This document shows positions 9,086-18,195 of a DNA stretch of 64,000 bases, in pieces (position 1 is the first letter of the stretch; each line of letters begins with the position of its first letter). The translations under genes and the position numbers were made by a program. Location: NCBI RefSeq assembly GCF_000263595.1, contig NZ_ADES01000005.1, positions 1-64,000 on the forward strand, written 5' to 3'. The notes under the pieces were generated by a model, which saw only the letters and a program-made list of their open reading frames with translations, was not told the origin of the DNA and did no database searches. The stretch comes from Gardnerella vaginalis 1500E. GTDB taxonomy: Bacteria; Actinomycetota; Actinomycetes; Actinomycetales; Bifidobacteriaceae.

Positions 9086-9985
9086 ATGTATCAGGAAGTG
9101 GGAAAGTATATAAGCGAGAAAAGTAAAGAAGCAGCTTATGGATCAAATTTTGTGGAAAATGTTGCTGATTTTTTCTCTGAAAATTATCCTGATTTAAAAG
9201 GATTTACCCGTAGGGGACTTTATAGAATGAAGCAATTCTATGAGATATATAAGGATGATGAAAAAGTGTCAACGTTGTTGACACAATTGAGCTGGTCTAA
9301 TCATTTGAAAATAATATCCGGATCTAAAAGTAAAGAAGAAAGAGAATTCTACATTAACTTAGCGATTCATGAGAATCTAACTCACCGAGAGTTGGTAAGG
9401 CAGATTGACAGTGGCTATTATGAGCGTTATATGCTTTCAAATAGTAATAATTTGCCTGCCATACAAAGTGTAAAACAAGAGACGCATAATTTATTTATGG
9501 ACAGTTATGTTTTAGAATTTCTTGATGCTCCAAAGATTGGGAATGAAAGAGAATTTCAGAAGTCAATTCTCGAGAATTTGAAGAACTTTATTTTAGAGAT
9601 TGGGAAAGATTTTTCCTTTATAGGTAATGAGTATAGGGTACAGGTTGGCAATCATGATTACTATATAGATTTGCTGTTCTATCATAGGGGACTATCTTGT
9701 TTAGTTGCATTTGAATTAAAAATTGGAGAGTTTAAACCGGAATATATCGGGAAAATGAACCTCTATTTAGAAGCACTGGATAGAGAAGTAAAGAAACAAA
9801 CTGAAAATCCAAGCGTAGGAGTAATTCTTTGTGCTTCAAAAGATGATGAGGTAGTAGAATTTGCATTAAGTAGAAGTCTTTCACCTACGATGGTATCGGA
9901 GTATACATTAAAACTGATAGATAAGAATTTGTTGCAACAAAAATTAAAAGAATATATAGATATTACGGAAGAAACAAACGAATAA
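9086..9985 (+). CDS. YhcG/DUF1016-family PDDEXK nuclease, N-terminally truncated
   Basis: 299 residues from ATG 9086 (a TTG at 9077 is the other option). The N-terminal helical DUF1016 region is present from its middle (YQEVGKYISEK, GFTRRGLYRMKQFYE, QLSWSNHLKI). The C-terminal PDDEXK-like nuclease domain shows IDLLFYHRGLSCLVAFELK, with the Asp and the E-x-K. Family members usually start 30 or more residues earlier, before the phrase corresponding to YQEVGKYI; here a stop at 9068 blocks extension. The gene uses many ATA, AGA and GGA codons, unlike its neighbours, and has its own terminator. It was probably acquired horizontally. Relatives are implicated in restriction or DNA-repair accessory roles; whether this one is active is unknown. 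Confidence 0.8.
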   Translation: MYQEVGKYISEKSKEAAYGSNFVENVADFFSENYPDLKGFTRRGLYRMKQFYEIYKDDEKVSTLLTQLSWSNHLKIISGSKSKEEREFYINLAIHENLTHRELVRQIDSGYYERYMLSNSNNLPAIQSVKQETHNLFMDSYVLEFLDAPKIGNEREFQKSILENLKNFILEIGKDFSFIGNEYRVQVGNHDYYIDLLFYHRGLSCLVAFELKIGEFKPEYIGKMNLYLEALDREVKKQTENPSVGVILCASKDDEVVEFALSRSLSPTMVSEYTLKLIDKNLLQQKLKEYIDITEETNE

Positions 9986-10006
9986 AATTTAATAATTATA
10001 ATGTGT

Positions 10007-10041
10007 AAAAGGTGATTAGAATAAAATCTAACCGCCTTTTT
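10007..10041 (+). terminator. Terminator of the YhcG gene
   Basis: A 14-bp stem with one mismatch, AAAAGGTGATTAGA with TCTAACCGCCTTTT, a 6-base loop, then a short T-run. Confidence 0.8.
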
Positions 10042-10062
10042 GTATTCTGAAACTGTTTGTTT

Positions 10063-10089
10063 TTTTTGTTTTTGGTTTCTGGTGTGGAT
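10063..10089 (+). repeat. Right 27-bp direct repeat flanking the YhcG cassette
   Basis: An exact copy of 9007-9033. It directly abuts copy A of the intergenic repeat element (10092 onward). Confidence 0.8.
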
Positions 10090-10091
10090 GT

Positions 10092-10378
10092 GTGAGATAG
10101 GAATTACTTATCTCGCAGCACGAGTTTTGCGGATTCTTTTTTACCGTGTCGCGAGTTTTGGGGATTTCTCTCCTCGCACGTCCCGTCCTTCGGGCGCTCT
10201 GGTTGCTAAAAGAGTTTATTGTGTTCGCCTTTCTTAAAGAATGTAGCTTCTCAGTCCTCTTTTAGTGCTCGTAGAGAAATCCCCCAAACTCTGCGTATTA
10301 ATCGTTAATAACCGTGCCTTATCGCAGAGATTTTTCGATTTTTCTTCTTCGCTTGGCGAATCAGCAGCCTGCGGCTCT
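10092..10378 (+). repeat. Intergenic repeat element, copy A
   Basis: About 287 bp, highly similar to the reverse complement of 15209-15490 and, in its central ~180 bp, of 25374-25552. It begins with the near-palindrome AGATAGGAATTACTTATCT. An internal inverted repeat has arms GAGTTTTGGGGATTTCTCT (10153-10171) and AGAGAAATCCCCCAAACTC (10273-10291), 101 bases apart, with a short GC-rich hairpin CCCG-TCCTT-CGGG between them. Short open frames inside it are not believed to be genes. Positions 10379-10455 hold nothing recognised. Confidence 0.85.
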
Positions 10379-10455
10379 ACGCGCGACGATCTGCTTTCGC
10401 GCTGCGATTTATTAGTTGTCTGATTGATTTAAATTGCTAAAAGTATTGGTGTAAC

Positions 10456-10485
10456 TTGAAAAATCTATGGGGGGGGGGGTATAGT
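10456..10485 (+). promoter_or_regulatory. Promoter with 11-G tract in the spacer (probable phase-variable switch)
   Basis: -35 box TTGAAA (10456-10461) and -10 box TATAGT (10480-10485) are separated by 18 bases, of which 11 are an uninterrupted G run (10469-10479). Slippage during replication would move the spacer to 17 or 19 and change transcription. The ribosome site of the adhesin gene lies about 20 bases downstream of the -10 box. Homopolymers between -35 and -10 are a known phase-variation device (for example Neisseria porA and Bordetella fim genes). Confidence 0.8.
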
Positions 10486-10521
10486 ATTTAAGGCTCAATA
10501 CGGAGGGAAGGAGATGTGCCA

Positions 10522-13050
10522 ATGAGTGATTTACATCGCGGTAGCCGTTTTCTTCGATTTTTGCGTTCGATTGGCGCTAAAACAGCGTGTGCTCGCCGTG
10601 CAATTGTGGCGTTTTTTGTTGCCGCTGCTACGATTCTTGCCACTTTTATGATTATGCCATCCGCCTCTATGGGCGCTAGTTCGCAAGGCGAGCCTAATCA
10701 GGTGCAAGCTCAGTCGCAAACTAATAGCGGAAATGCTGAGCCTAAGACTGCATCAAGTACTGGAGCTGGCGTAAAAGACGGTGCTAAAGAAGCTAATGTC
10801 GCTGAGACTAGAAATCCGCAAACTTCTTCAAGACCAGCCGGCTCGGATGCAGGCAGCGCACAAAACGTTGACTCAACGAAGCAGCAGCAAAACAATGCTG
10901 TAGAAGGTGCAAACAAGAGCCTTAAAGACACTGCCGCTGACAAAGATGCTGCTAAAGACGCTGAAAAATCCGCTAAAAAAGACGAATCTGCAAATAAATT
11001 GCTTCGCAAAAGGCGTGAACTGGATCGCGCTGCCACTGACAAAGTTGATCTTCCGCCAGAGTGCAAAGTACTTAACAAAAAATCTTTCAAATCATGCTAC
11101 GAGATTAGCTACGATTTTGGTACTGCTGCTACTGTCGATAATGGTAAGACTATTTTAATAAAGCGTGGTAGCACTATAACTATTAATCCAAAATTCAAAA
11201 TTAAACTTAAGGGTACTAATAGGAAAGACGCCACTATGCCGAGTGGCTTGTGGTTTAAATTAGAAAAGAGTGGTAGAAATCCTGTACCAAGTTGGGTGAA
11301 TTTTGAAAAAACAGAAAATGGTAGAATTATTAAAGTTAAGGATACTGAAAATGAAACAGGCTTTGATGATGGTTCTATAACTTTGCGTCCAAATGGTAAA
11401 TGGGATTACGGCAGTTATGAATTCAAAGTTTTTGCATATTACAAAAATAAAAAAGAAGAAATACACGCTAAAATAAGTGTAAAAGTTGATCTATCTGACG
11501 AGCAGAAGAGTAATTTAAACAATGATTTATCACTGAGCTTATACGATTTTGAAAATGCTCAGGATGGTACTGCGGTAACTGATAATAAAATTACTATAAA
11601 GCCAAAGTCTAATGCTTCAGCTACTGGTGGAAGTGCTGCTGGCAGTGCTGATAATAAAGACACTTACGATCCTATTAACAAGCTTTTTATTGGTTCTAAG
11701 TCAACTAAAAAGCCTGGTGTTATTTATCACCATATGATTTGCCATGAAAATGGTAGTAATGATGATGCCAGTTACACGGTAGACACTGTTAATGGTTTGA
11801 GCCTTAAAGATAAAAAGGATAGTCCTTCTACAAATAAGCAGACTCAGTTCAAGCATATGGAAAATCAGACTCGACCTAGTGAAAATGCAGATCCGTACAC
11901 TGTATATGAAGAAAATGACGATACTGAGCGCTCGCAAAGCTGGATTAGTGGGACGCCAGAAAAGGCTGGAACTTTTGAGTGCAAAGTGTTTGCTATTAAG
12001 GATGTTCAATATAGTTATACAGGTAACATTAAAATTCATCCAAAAACAATAGACCATTTCAAGGATCAGATAAGTTATGCTGATAAAAAAAAGAATTTAT
12101 TTGAGAATCCAGATAGTTTAATTTCATTTACCTATGTGAATGTTAAATATTTTGTTGGTGAAGATATCGACGTGGCTTATAAGTCAGTTACGATTGAAGT
12201 GAAGTCGAATAAAAAGAAGCTTGAGGTTAAAGATGGCGATCTTAAGCTGAATGTGTATCCGTTTAAGAGTGCTGATGCTGGGGCTAGCGGGTCTTCTAGC
12301 GGTGCGTCTTCTGCGTCTGCTGCGTTGGGTGATGGCGACACTGTGTCTGTTATGAAGGGAATGGAGCTTAAGCCGTTTATTGAAGCCACGTCTGAGGCGG
12401 ATTCAACAAAACAAATTACGCTTAGAATGTTGTGTGCAAAGGGCGAGAAGCCGCAAGGAAGTAGTGCAGGCGCAAGCTCTGTAGTTGACGCAGGTAGTGC
12501 AGTCGGTGCAGGCACTACTGGAAGCGAAAGCAACGCAGGCGCTACAGATAAAAATGGTCTTGCGTACAGTAACTGGCAATCGCCAGAACAGCTTGGCTTT
12601 AATTTCCCAGAAGGTAATGCTCAAAGTACATGTAATTCAAAAGAAGGTGAGCAGTCTTGCTCGCTTGTTGGGTCTGCCACTAAGTTTGCGGCTACTGCCA
12701 ACGCCAGCGCTACATTTAAGCCAACAGAAACGGGCGATTACCAGTGCTATGTGTACGCGCTGAAGCAAGATGCGCTTGATAAATTCAATGCCGAAGTAGC
12801 TAAAAGCGACGTAAAGCCAAATAAAATATCCACTGCCTTTGCTGGTCTAACAGCCAACAAAGACTATGCGCAGTTGGCTATTAACATTCACGTGTCAGAA
12901 GATTTTACTTTGCCGCACACGGGTGGGCAGAGTTGGAACTTGCAGCTGGGCGCTGTAGCCGCCGTAATGGTGAGCGTGCTTGCTGCAGGATTTGTGGCAA
13001 GTCAAACTGAAGCATGCAGAAAGCTGCTTTACGAAAGGCGGCGATGCTAA
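10522..13050 (+). CDS. LPXTG-anchored surface protein, probable pilus adhesin/tip subunit
   Basis: 842 residues from ATG 10522, 8 bases after AAGGAG; a GTG at 10516 is the alternative. A signal peptide (Arg-rich n-region, hydrophobic core about 27-50) leads into an Ala/Ser/Lys-rich stalk. Two similar domains follow (about 337-507 and 572-790). Each has a Cys pair (ICHE with ECKVFA; LCAKG with QCYVYA), suggesting disulfide-bonded Ig-like folds. The end has LPHTG, a hydrophobic helix and a positive tail, the sorting signal for sortase. It is the first gene of the pilus locus, so an adhesive tip or minor pilin is the best guess. It is controlled by the poly-G promoter. Confidence 0.85.
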   Translation: MSDLHRGSRFLRFLRSIGAKTACARRAIVAFFVAAATILATFMIMPSASMGASSQGEPNQVQAQSQTNSGNAEPKTASSTGAGVKDGAKEANVAETRNPQTSSRPAGSDAGSAQNVDSTKQQQNNAVEGANKSLKDTAADKDAAKDAEKSAKKDESANKLLRKRRELDRAATDKVDLPPECKVLNKKSFKSCYEISYDFGTAATVDNGKTILIKRGSTITINPKFKIKLKGTNRKDATMPSGLWFKLEKSGRNPVPSWVNFEKTENGRIIKVKDTENETGFDDGSITLRPNGKWDYGSYEFKVFAYYKNKKEEIHAKISVKVDLSDEQKSNLNNDLSLSLYDFENAQDGTAVTDNKITIKPKSNASATGGSAAGSADNKDTYDPINKLFIGSKSTKKPGVIYHHMICHENGSNDDASYTVDTVNGLSLKDKKDSPSTNKQTQFKHMENQTRPSENADPYTVYEENDDTERSQSWISGTPEKAGTFECKVFAIKDVQYSYTGNIKIHPKTIDHFKDQISYADKKKNLFENPDSLISFTYVNVKYFVGEDIDVAYKSVTIEVKSNKKKLEVKDGDLKLNVYPFKSADAGASGSSSGASSASAALGDGDTVSVMKGMELKPFIEATSEADSTKQITLRMLCAKGEKPQGSSAGASSVVDAGSAVGAGTTGSESNAGATDKNGLAYSNWQSPEQLGFNFPEGNAQSTCNSKEGEQSCSLVGSATKFAATANASATFKPTETGDYQCYVYALKQDALDKFNAEVAKSDVKPNKISTAFAGLTANKDYAQLAINIHVSEDFTLPHTGGQSWNLQLGAVAAVMVSVLAAGFVASQTEACRKLLYERRRC

Positions 13051-13169
13051 TGTGAAAGCTGCCTATGTAATCAAGTTGTGCGCGCGTATTGATTTACGTG
13101 CGCGTAGTCAAAATAAAACATAATTAGATTAACTAAACCAATATATTGCAGAGAAATATTCCAGGTAGT

Positions 13170-13194
13170 CAAAAACAAAAACAAAAACAAAAAC
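13170..13194. repeat. CAAAAA hexamer repeat upstream of the major pilin
   Basis: Four perfect CAAAAA units plus one base, in the 264-bp gap before the pilin start. Length changes could alter promoter or leader spacing. A weak imperfect hairpin lies at 13081-13104. Confidence 0.75.
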
Positions 13195-13314
13195 AAGTGC
13201 CGAATGGGTACGCCAACAAGGCTCAATCGGTACGCAAACACACAAAACACAAGCTACAAAACACAAAGTAGCTTATTTCAAACAGCTCTTAGGGGCGCGA
13301 TTAAAGGAGAAATG

Positions 13315-15081
13315 ATGAATAAACTAACCAAAAAGTGCGTTGCGGCGATTGCGTCGCTCGCGATGGCTGGCACGCTGTGCGTTGCTGGCGCCGTAACCAT
13401 GGCCGGCGTTGCGTGGGCTGGTGGGCCTCCAATTCGCCAAGGCTCTGTTACAGCTAATGCTCCGTGGGATAAGAAGAATACTAAAACAACTGGTACTATT
13501 ACAATCGTCAATTGCGATGCAAAGGTGGTTGCTGATTCCCAAGGCCAATCTAAGTGCGAGTCTGGTCACAAGCCACTTACAGGCGCTGAATTTAAGCTTA
13601 CACCAATCAAGAAGATTGGCGATACTGAGCTTAATGCTGAAGCTTTCAAGAAGGAAGAAATTTGGGCCAAAATTGCTGGAACAATCGACGCTTTGAACCG
13701 CGGCAAAGAAGGCGAAGCAAAGATTAATCTTGATAAGAATTCAAACAATATAAAGACTCAAACCGTTGGTGCCAACGGCGAAGCAAAGTTCGAAAACGTT
13801 GCTCTCGGCTTCTACAAGGTTGAAGAAACCAAGATGCCTGCTGGCAACTACGGCGCAAACGACATGACTGTGTTCTATATGACTTTGCCGCAGATTGAGC
13901 GTACGAAAAATAAGGATGATGCCAACAAAGTCGATACAAACTACAACTACAATCCTGTTGTAAAGATTAAGAACAAGGATCTTTCTAGCGCAATAACAAA
14001 GGTTTTCAGCACCGAAACAGGTAGCAACGCCGTTTCGGTTAAGGATACTTTTGACTACAAGATTAGTGCGGAAGTGAATCATCCTGCTGGAACTTTGGAT
14101 GCAAAGAGCATTCAGGATTATGCTGTATTCGATGACGCTCCAACCGAGGCGTTTGAAACTATTACGGCGGACACTGCTGTTAAGTCTGTGACTGTTGATG
14201 GTGTTAATGATGCTCTTACGAAGGACACGGATTACACCGTTGAAATAAAGAAGAACGATACTGCAGCGGCTATTACAACTGATGGAGACGACAATAATCT
14301 CGCAGCCCAACACACGCGTATCTTGGTTAAGTTCACTGAAGATGGCTTGGGCAAAATTGCCGATGCTTTGAACAAGGCAAAGACTGGAACTGAGCCTAAG
14401 GTTCATGTTACAGTTTCGCTCAAGTTAAGTGATTCCTATAAGAATGATACTGACAAGAAAGAGATTAAGAACAAGTCTGGCTTCTTTAAGTCTCATCCAG
14501 ATAACGCCACTAAGGATCCAGACCCAATCGTGTCTGGCGATGATGGTAAAGGTACTTCTACCGTTAAGCTTGGCTACCTTCAGGTAAATAAGCACGATAA
14601 GAAGACTCCTGCCACCAAGCTTCAAGGAGCTGAGTTTAAGATTTTCAACTCCGAAGAAAAAGCAGATGCTTGCAAGGCTGCTTTGCTTAAGCGCGCTGCT
14701 GATAGTACTGATATTCCTACTGAGTGCTCTGATAATGCTTCCAAGCAGTTCACTGGAACCACAAACGATCAAGGTAAATTTGACACTGATCAAAAGGTTT
14801 TAGCTGGTCAAATGATTTACCTTGTTGAGGTTAAGGCTCCTACTGATTACGCTTTAGCTAATGAGGTTAGAGGTGTAACTGTTGAGGAAGGAAAAACAAC
14901 AACAGTTGACTTCCCTAATACCAAGATTAGTGATCTCAACATTGAATCTTGGTTCAACCTTCCTGCAACTGGTGCTGCTGGCGTGATTCTGTTTGCGCTT
15001 GCTGGCATGGGCTTGATTGCGGCTAGCGTGTTCCTGTACATGCGCAATCGCAAGGAAGAAGAGCAGCAGCAGAACGCTTGA
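13315..15081 (+). CDS. SpaA-type major pilin, LPATG-anchored
   Basis: 588 residues from ATG 13315, with AAAGGAGA six bases upstream; the reading frame extends to 13204 without a ribosome site. A signal peptide ends near VAWA. The pilin-motif equivalent is YNPVVKIKNKD (about 210-222), whose Lys would be the polymerisation point. E-box-like motifs are FYKVEETKMPAGNY (about 166-179) and YLVEVKAPTDY (about 503-513), typical of CNA-B domains with isopeptide bonds. The C-terminus carries LPATG (about 549-553), a membrane helix and a charged tail. It would form the shaft, polymerised by the class C sortase downstream. Confidence 0.92.
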   Translation: MNKLTKKCVAAIASLAMAGTLCVAGAVTMAGVAWAGGPPIRQGSVTANAPWDKKNTKTTGTITIVNCDAKVVADSQGQSKCESGHKPLTGAEFKLTPIKKIGDTELNAEAFKKEEIWAKIAGTIDALNRGKEGEAKINLDKNSNNIKTQTVGANGEAKFENVALGFYKVEETKMPAGNYGANDMTVFYMTLPQIERTKNKDDANKVDTNYNYNPVVKIKNKDLSSAITKVFSTETGSNAVSVKDTFDYKISAEVNHPAGTLDAKSIQDYAVFDDAPTEAFETITADTAVKSVTVDGVNDALTKDTDYTVEIKKNDTAAAITTDGDDNNLAAQHTRILVKFTEDGLGKIADALNKAKTGTEPKVHVTVSLKLSDSYKNDTDKKEIKNKSGFFKSHPDNATKDPDPIVSGDDGKGTSTVKLGYLQVNKHDKKTPATKLQGAEFKIFNSEEKADACKAALLKRAADSTDIPTECSDNASKQFTGTTNDQGKFDTDQKVLAGQMIYLVEVKAPTDYALANEVRGVTVEEGKTTTVDFPNTKISDLNIESWFNLPATGAAGVILFALAGMGLIAASVFLYMRNRKEEEQQQNA

Positions 15082-15122
15082 TGCGCTTTCTAAAGTTGGT
15101 CTTGTAGTCTAATGGCAAAGTG

Positions 15123-15158
15123 TGAGTCTAGGGTTTACTTAACTAAATCCTAGACTCA
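15123..15158 (+). terminator. Terminator-like hairpin after the major pilin
   Basis: Stem TGAGTCTAGGGTTT with AAATCCTAGACTCA (14 bp, one G-U), 8-base loop, followed by TATTTGTG. The weak T-run may allow partial read-through to the sortase. Confidence 0.6.
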
Positions 15159-15208
15159 TATTTGTGTGGTGAGATTTGAGATTTTTCGCACTGAGCGAGG
15201 CGAACGTC

Positions 15209-15490
15209 AGAGCCGTAGGCTGCTGATTCGCCGAGTGAAGAAGAAAAATCGAAAAATCTCTGCGATTAGCACGGTTATTAACGAATTAGCATGCAGAGTT
15301 TGGGGGATTTCTTTACGAGCACTAAAAGAGGACTGAGAAGCTACATTCTTTAAGAAAGGCGAACACACTAAGTGCCTTTAACAGCCAGAGCGCCCGAAGG
15401 ACGGGACGTGCGAGGAAAGAAATCCCCACAAACTCGCGCAACAGCAAACACGAGCGTAGCGCTGCGAGATAAGTAATTCCTATCTCTCAC
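15209..15490 (-). repeat. Intergenic repeat element, copy B (inverted relative to copy A)
   Basis: The full-length counterpart of copy A in opposite orientation, between major pilin and sortase. Internal arms are GAGTTTGGGGGATTTCTTT (15296-15314) and 15416-15435. At one position of the stem, copy A has C-G where B has T-A. Positions 15491-15590 hold nothing recognised apart from the sortase leader. Confidence 0.85.
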
Positions 15491-15590
15491 AGCACTTCAG
15501 AAAACACGCCAGCCAAACACCAGTCAAAACTCATAGACGATACTCAAAAATCAGTAAATCAAAGATAAGAAAAACACGAACCGAGGAAGC

Positions 15591-16646
15591 ATGAAATTAA
15601 ACAGCGCTGTTACGAAAGTATATGCTTTCTTCAAGCGACCCACAGCAAAACTAGCAGCAAAACCAGGAGCAGAGCCTACGCCAAAAAAGCCTAAGTCGCA
15701 TCTTCGCCGCATTTTAGAACCAATCGCGCTGGCTGTCGCCGCAATTCTGTGCTTCACGTACCCAGTGGCTTCTACGCTGTGGAATAATAACGCGTCTAAG
15801 CAGCTTTCTGCCGCTTACGACAAGCTTAGCCGTGAGCAGCCTAAAGATGCGCGCGCAATTAACTTAGATAAGGCGCGCGAGTATAACGCGCATCGCAGCG
15901 CGATTTTTACGGCGGACCCTTATAATGGCACGGAAGATTTTAAGAAAACGCCTGAGTATAAGGATTATGAAAAGCAGTTAGATGAGCCGATGGGGATTAT
16001 GGGAATCGTAAAAATCCCGAAGATTGGCGTTAAGCTGCCTATTTATCACGGCAGTTCGCAGGATGTTTTAGCGTATGGCGCGGGTCACCTGTATGGCACG
16101 GATTTGCCAGTTGGCGGCAAAAACAGGCATGCTGTTATTACGGCGCATACGGGTTTGCCGCATGCAACTATGTTTGACGACTTAATCTACCTTAAAAAAG
16201 GCGATTTCTTCTATTTTGATGTGCAAGGTAAAACCTTAAGATATAGGGTGTTTCGCATTAGCGTTGTTGACCCGAATGATATTAGGCTTATTCAGCGCGA
16301 GAAGGGGCGCGATTTGGCTACGCTGCTTACTTGCACGCCGTACGGTGTGAACTCGCAGAGGCTGCTGGTAACGGGGTATCGTGTGCTGCCGGATCCTGTT
16401 AAGCCGCCTGACGATCATTTGCAGTGGCCGCTTTGGATGACGCTGTTTGTTATTGCGCTTGTTGGGTGTGCTGTGATTTTAACTACTATGATTGTTGCAA
16501 CAATTTCCGCGCGCAAAAATAAGAGGAATATTCGCGGAAGGCATTTGCCTAATGCGTCTAATGCGTCTAATGCGGAGCGTTTGTTAGCGCGCTACTTATC
16601 TTCATTGCGGCAGTTTTCGCATAAGCCGAATACTTCTAGCGTGTGA
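15591..16646 (+). CDS. Class C (pilin-polymerising) sortase
   Basis: 351 residues: cytoplasmic tail, N-terminal helix (about 45-65), lid motif DPYNG, catalytic domain and a C-terminal membrane helix typical of class C enzymes. Catalytic residues are visible: His186 in ITAHTG, Cys248 in LLTCTPYG and Arg257 in NSQRLLVTG. It would link pilin subunits through the LPXTG threonine and a pilin-motif lysine. It follows the two pilin genes but is separated by a terminator-like hairpin and repeat copy B. The last 55 bp overlap the convergent fur gene. Confidence 0.92.
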   Translation: MKLNSAVTKVYAFFKRPTAKLAAKPGAEPTPKKPKSHLRRILEPIALAVAAILCFTYPVASTLWNNNASKQLSAAYDKLSREQPKDARAINLDKAREYNAHRSAIFTADPYNGTEDFKKTPEYKDYEKQLDEPMGIMGIVKIPKIGVKLPIYHGSSQDVLAYGAGHLYGTDLPVGGKNRHAVITAHTGLPHATMFDDLIYLKKGDFFYFDVQGKTLRYRVFRISVVDPNDIRLIQREKGRDLATLLTCTPYGVNSQRLLVTGYRVLPDPVKPPDDHLQWPLWMTLFVIALVGCAVILTTMIVATISARKNKRNIRGRHLPNASNASNAERLLARYLSSLRQFSHKPNTSSV

Positions 16647-16996
16647 TCAACAACAGTGTATCCGTGAGATTCAGCTATTTTATGAATCCATCCTTCGTCA
16701 TCGGGTGGCTCAATATCAACTGTTTTTCCGCAGCGTTCGCACACTAAATGGTGATGGTGTGTGTTTTCGTCGCAAATGCGGAATAATTGCTGACCGTTAA
16801 AGCGCACAGTGTCTACTTCGCCGCTTTGAGTTAGCGCGTTAAGCTGACGGTAGACTGTAGCCAAGCCAATAATTTCGCCGTCTTTTGCCAAAAGTCTGTG
16901 CAAATCTTGTGCAGAAACAAAATTGCGAGATTCGCGCAAATAGGAGAGTACGATTTCTTTTTGTCGAGTGTGACGACGTACAGGTTCGCTAGTCAT
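16592..16996 (-). CDS. fur: Fur-family metal-responsive repressor
   Basis: 134 residues with an N-terminal winged helix (GLATVYRQLNAL recognition region) and a C-terminal metal-binding domain. The His cluster HHHH (80-83) and two CxxC pairs (Cys86/Cys89, Cys126/Cys129) match the structural zinc site of Fur/Zur proteins. Whether it senses iron or zinc cannot be decided. Its ATG overlaps the purK stop by the sequence ATGA, implying translational coupling. Its 3' end overlaps the sortase gene tail to tail. Confidence 0.85.
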   Translation of the reverse strand: MTSEPVRRHTRQKEIVLSYLRESRNFVSAQDLHRLLAKDGEIIGLATVYRQLNALTQSGEVDTVRFNGQQLFRICDENTHHHHLVCERCGKTVDIEPPDDEGWIHKIAESHGYTVVDHTLEVFGLCENCRNEDK

Positions 16997-18195
16997 CTCG
17001 AATCCTTTCGTTGTTCATCACAGTATTCAAGTTCGTCATCCCAGCAGCCTGTTGAATCTAATGCTGCTGCGGCTTCAACTGGGTCGTCGCTTAGTACTGT
17101 AATATGACCCATTTTGCGGTTTTTTCTAACTTCCGCTTTGCCGTAGTCGTGCACGTGCCATTCTGGGTGCTCTAAAATAAGTGAGCGCACAGGAGCCACA
17201 TGCTGTCCGAGCACATTTACCATAACAGCAGGGGAAAGTAGGCAAGGCTTCTTTAAAGGCCATCCAACAATTCCTCGAATATGAGCTTCGAACTGATCCA
17301 TATCGCAAGCTTCAATCGTATAATGTCCGGAATTGTGTGGACGTGGAGCAAGCTCGTTTACTACTACTTGATTATCTTTAGTAATAAAAAGCTCAATTCC
17401 TAACGTTCCTGCGAGCTCAAATCCGCGAGCTAATCTTAAAGCTAATTCGTGCGCTGCATGCTCAACTTGTGGATCAACTACTGCCGGAGCCAAGGTCATG
17501 TGCAAAATACTATTGTGATGCACGTTTTTTACAAGCGGATACGTTACAAAGTCTTTGCCGTTTCCGGAAACAAGAATAGAAGCTTCAAAAGCAAAATCAA
17601 CAAAACCTTCTAGAATTGAAGGTGGGAATTTGCCGCCGCGATCTGCGCGGTGGTGAATATTTGCAACGTCTTCTTCTGTGCGCAAAACATCCTGACCGTG
17701 ACCGTCGTAGCCGCCTCGACGAGTTTTCAAAATCGCCGGCAAGCCTATTTCGTCAATAGCAGTATCTAAATCGTCAAGATTATTTACTTCGCGCCATTTG
17801 GCTGTTTTGATTCCGTGGCTATTAATAAACGTTTTTTCGCTTACTCTATCTTGCGTAACTCGCAACAAGTCTGTGCCTTGAGGAATAGCAGTAAGATGAC
17901 GAACTTTATCGAGTGCATCCGCATTTACGTTTTCAAACTCGTATGTTAGTACGTCGCAACGTTCTGCAAGTTCGCGCAAGCCTTCTGGGTCGTCGTAATT
18001 AGCTTCAACCTGCAAATCTGCTACTTGGAACACTGGGCAGTCAAGAGTTGGGTCAAGAACGCCAATTCTAAAGCCCATGTGGCGAGCTGCAATAGCCATC
18101 ATGCGCCCTAACTGGCCGCCGCCAATAATTCCAATAGTAGAGCCTGGCATTAAGCGTTCAACAGCGCCGTTAGTTACTTCAGATAAGGTTGGCAT
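16993..18195 (-). CDS. purK: N5-carboxyaminoimidazole ribonucleotide synthase
   Basis: ATP-grasp enzyme converting AIR, bicarbonate and ATP to N5-CAIR in purine synthesis. The start MPTLSEV at 18195 is chosen because GAGGAATCC precedes it; the open frame runs 19 codons further. 400 residues. It contains [13 protein letters not shown] (nucleotide-fold start), [12 protein letters not shown] (ATP-grasp loop) and [18 protein letters not shown] (active site). It overlaps purE by 17 bp upstream and fur by 4 bp downstream. Confidence 0.95.
   Translation of the reverse strand: MPTLSEVTNGAVERLMPGSTIGIIGGGQLGRMMAIAARHMGFRIGVLDPTLDCPVFQVADLQVEANYDDPEGLRELAERCDVLTYEFENVNADALDKVRHLTAIPQGTDLLRVTQDRVSEKTFINSHGIKTAKWREVNNLDDLDTAIDEIGLPAILKTRRGGYDGHGQDVLRTEEDVANIHHRADRGGKFPPSILEGFVDFAFEASILVSGNGKDFVTYPLVKNVHHNSILHMTLAPAVVDPQVEHAAHELALRLARGFELAGTLGIELFITKDNQVVVNELAPRPHNSGHYTIEACDMDQFEAHIRGIVGWPLKKPCLLSPAVMVNVLGQHVAPVRSLILEHPEWHVHDYGKAEVRKNRKMGHITVLSDDPVEAAAALDSTGCWDDELEYCDEQRKDSR

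Noticed and set aside
15100-15160. tRNA-like sequence (TAGTCTAATGGC) after the major pilin
   Set aside because: No acceptor or T-arm can be formed; the hairpin is better read as a terminator.
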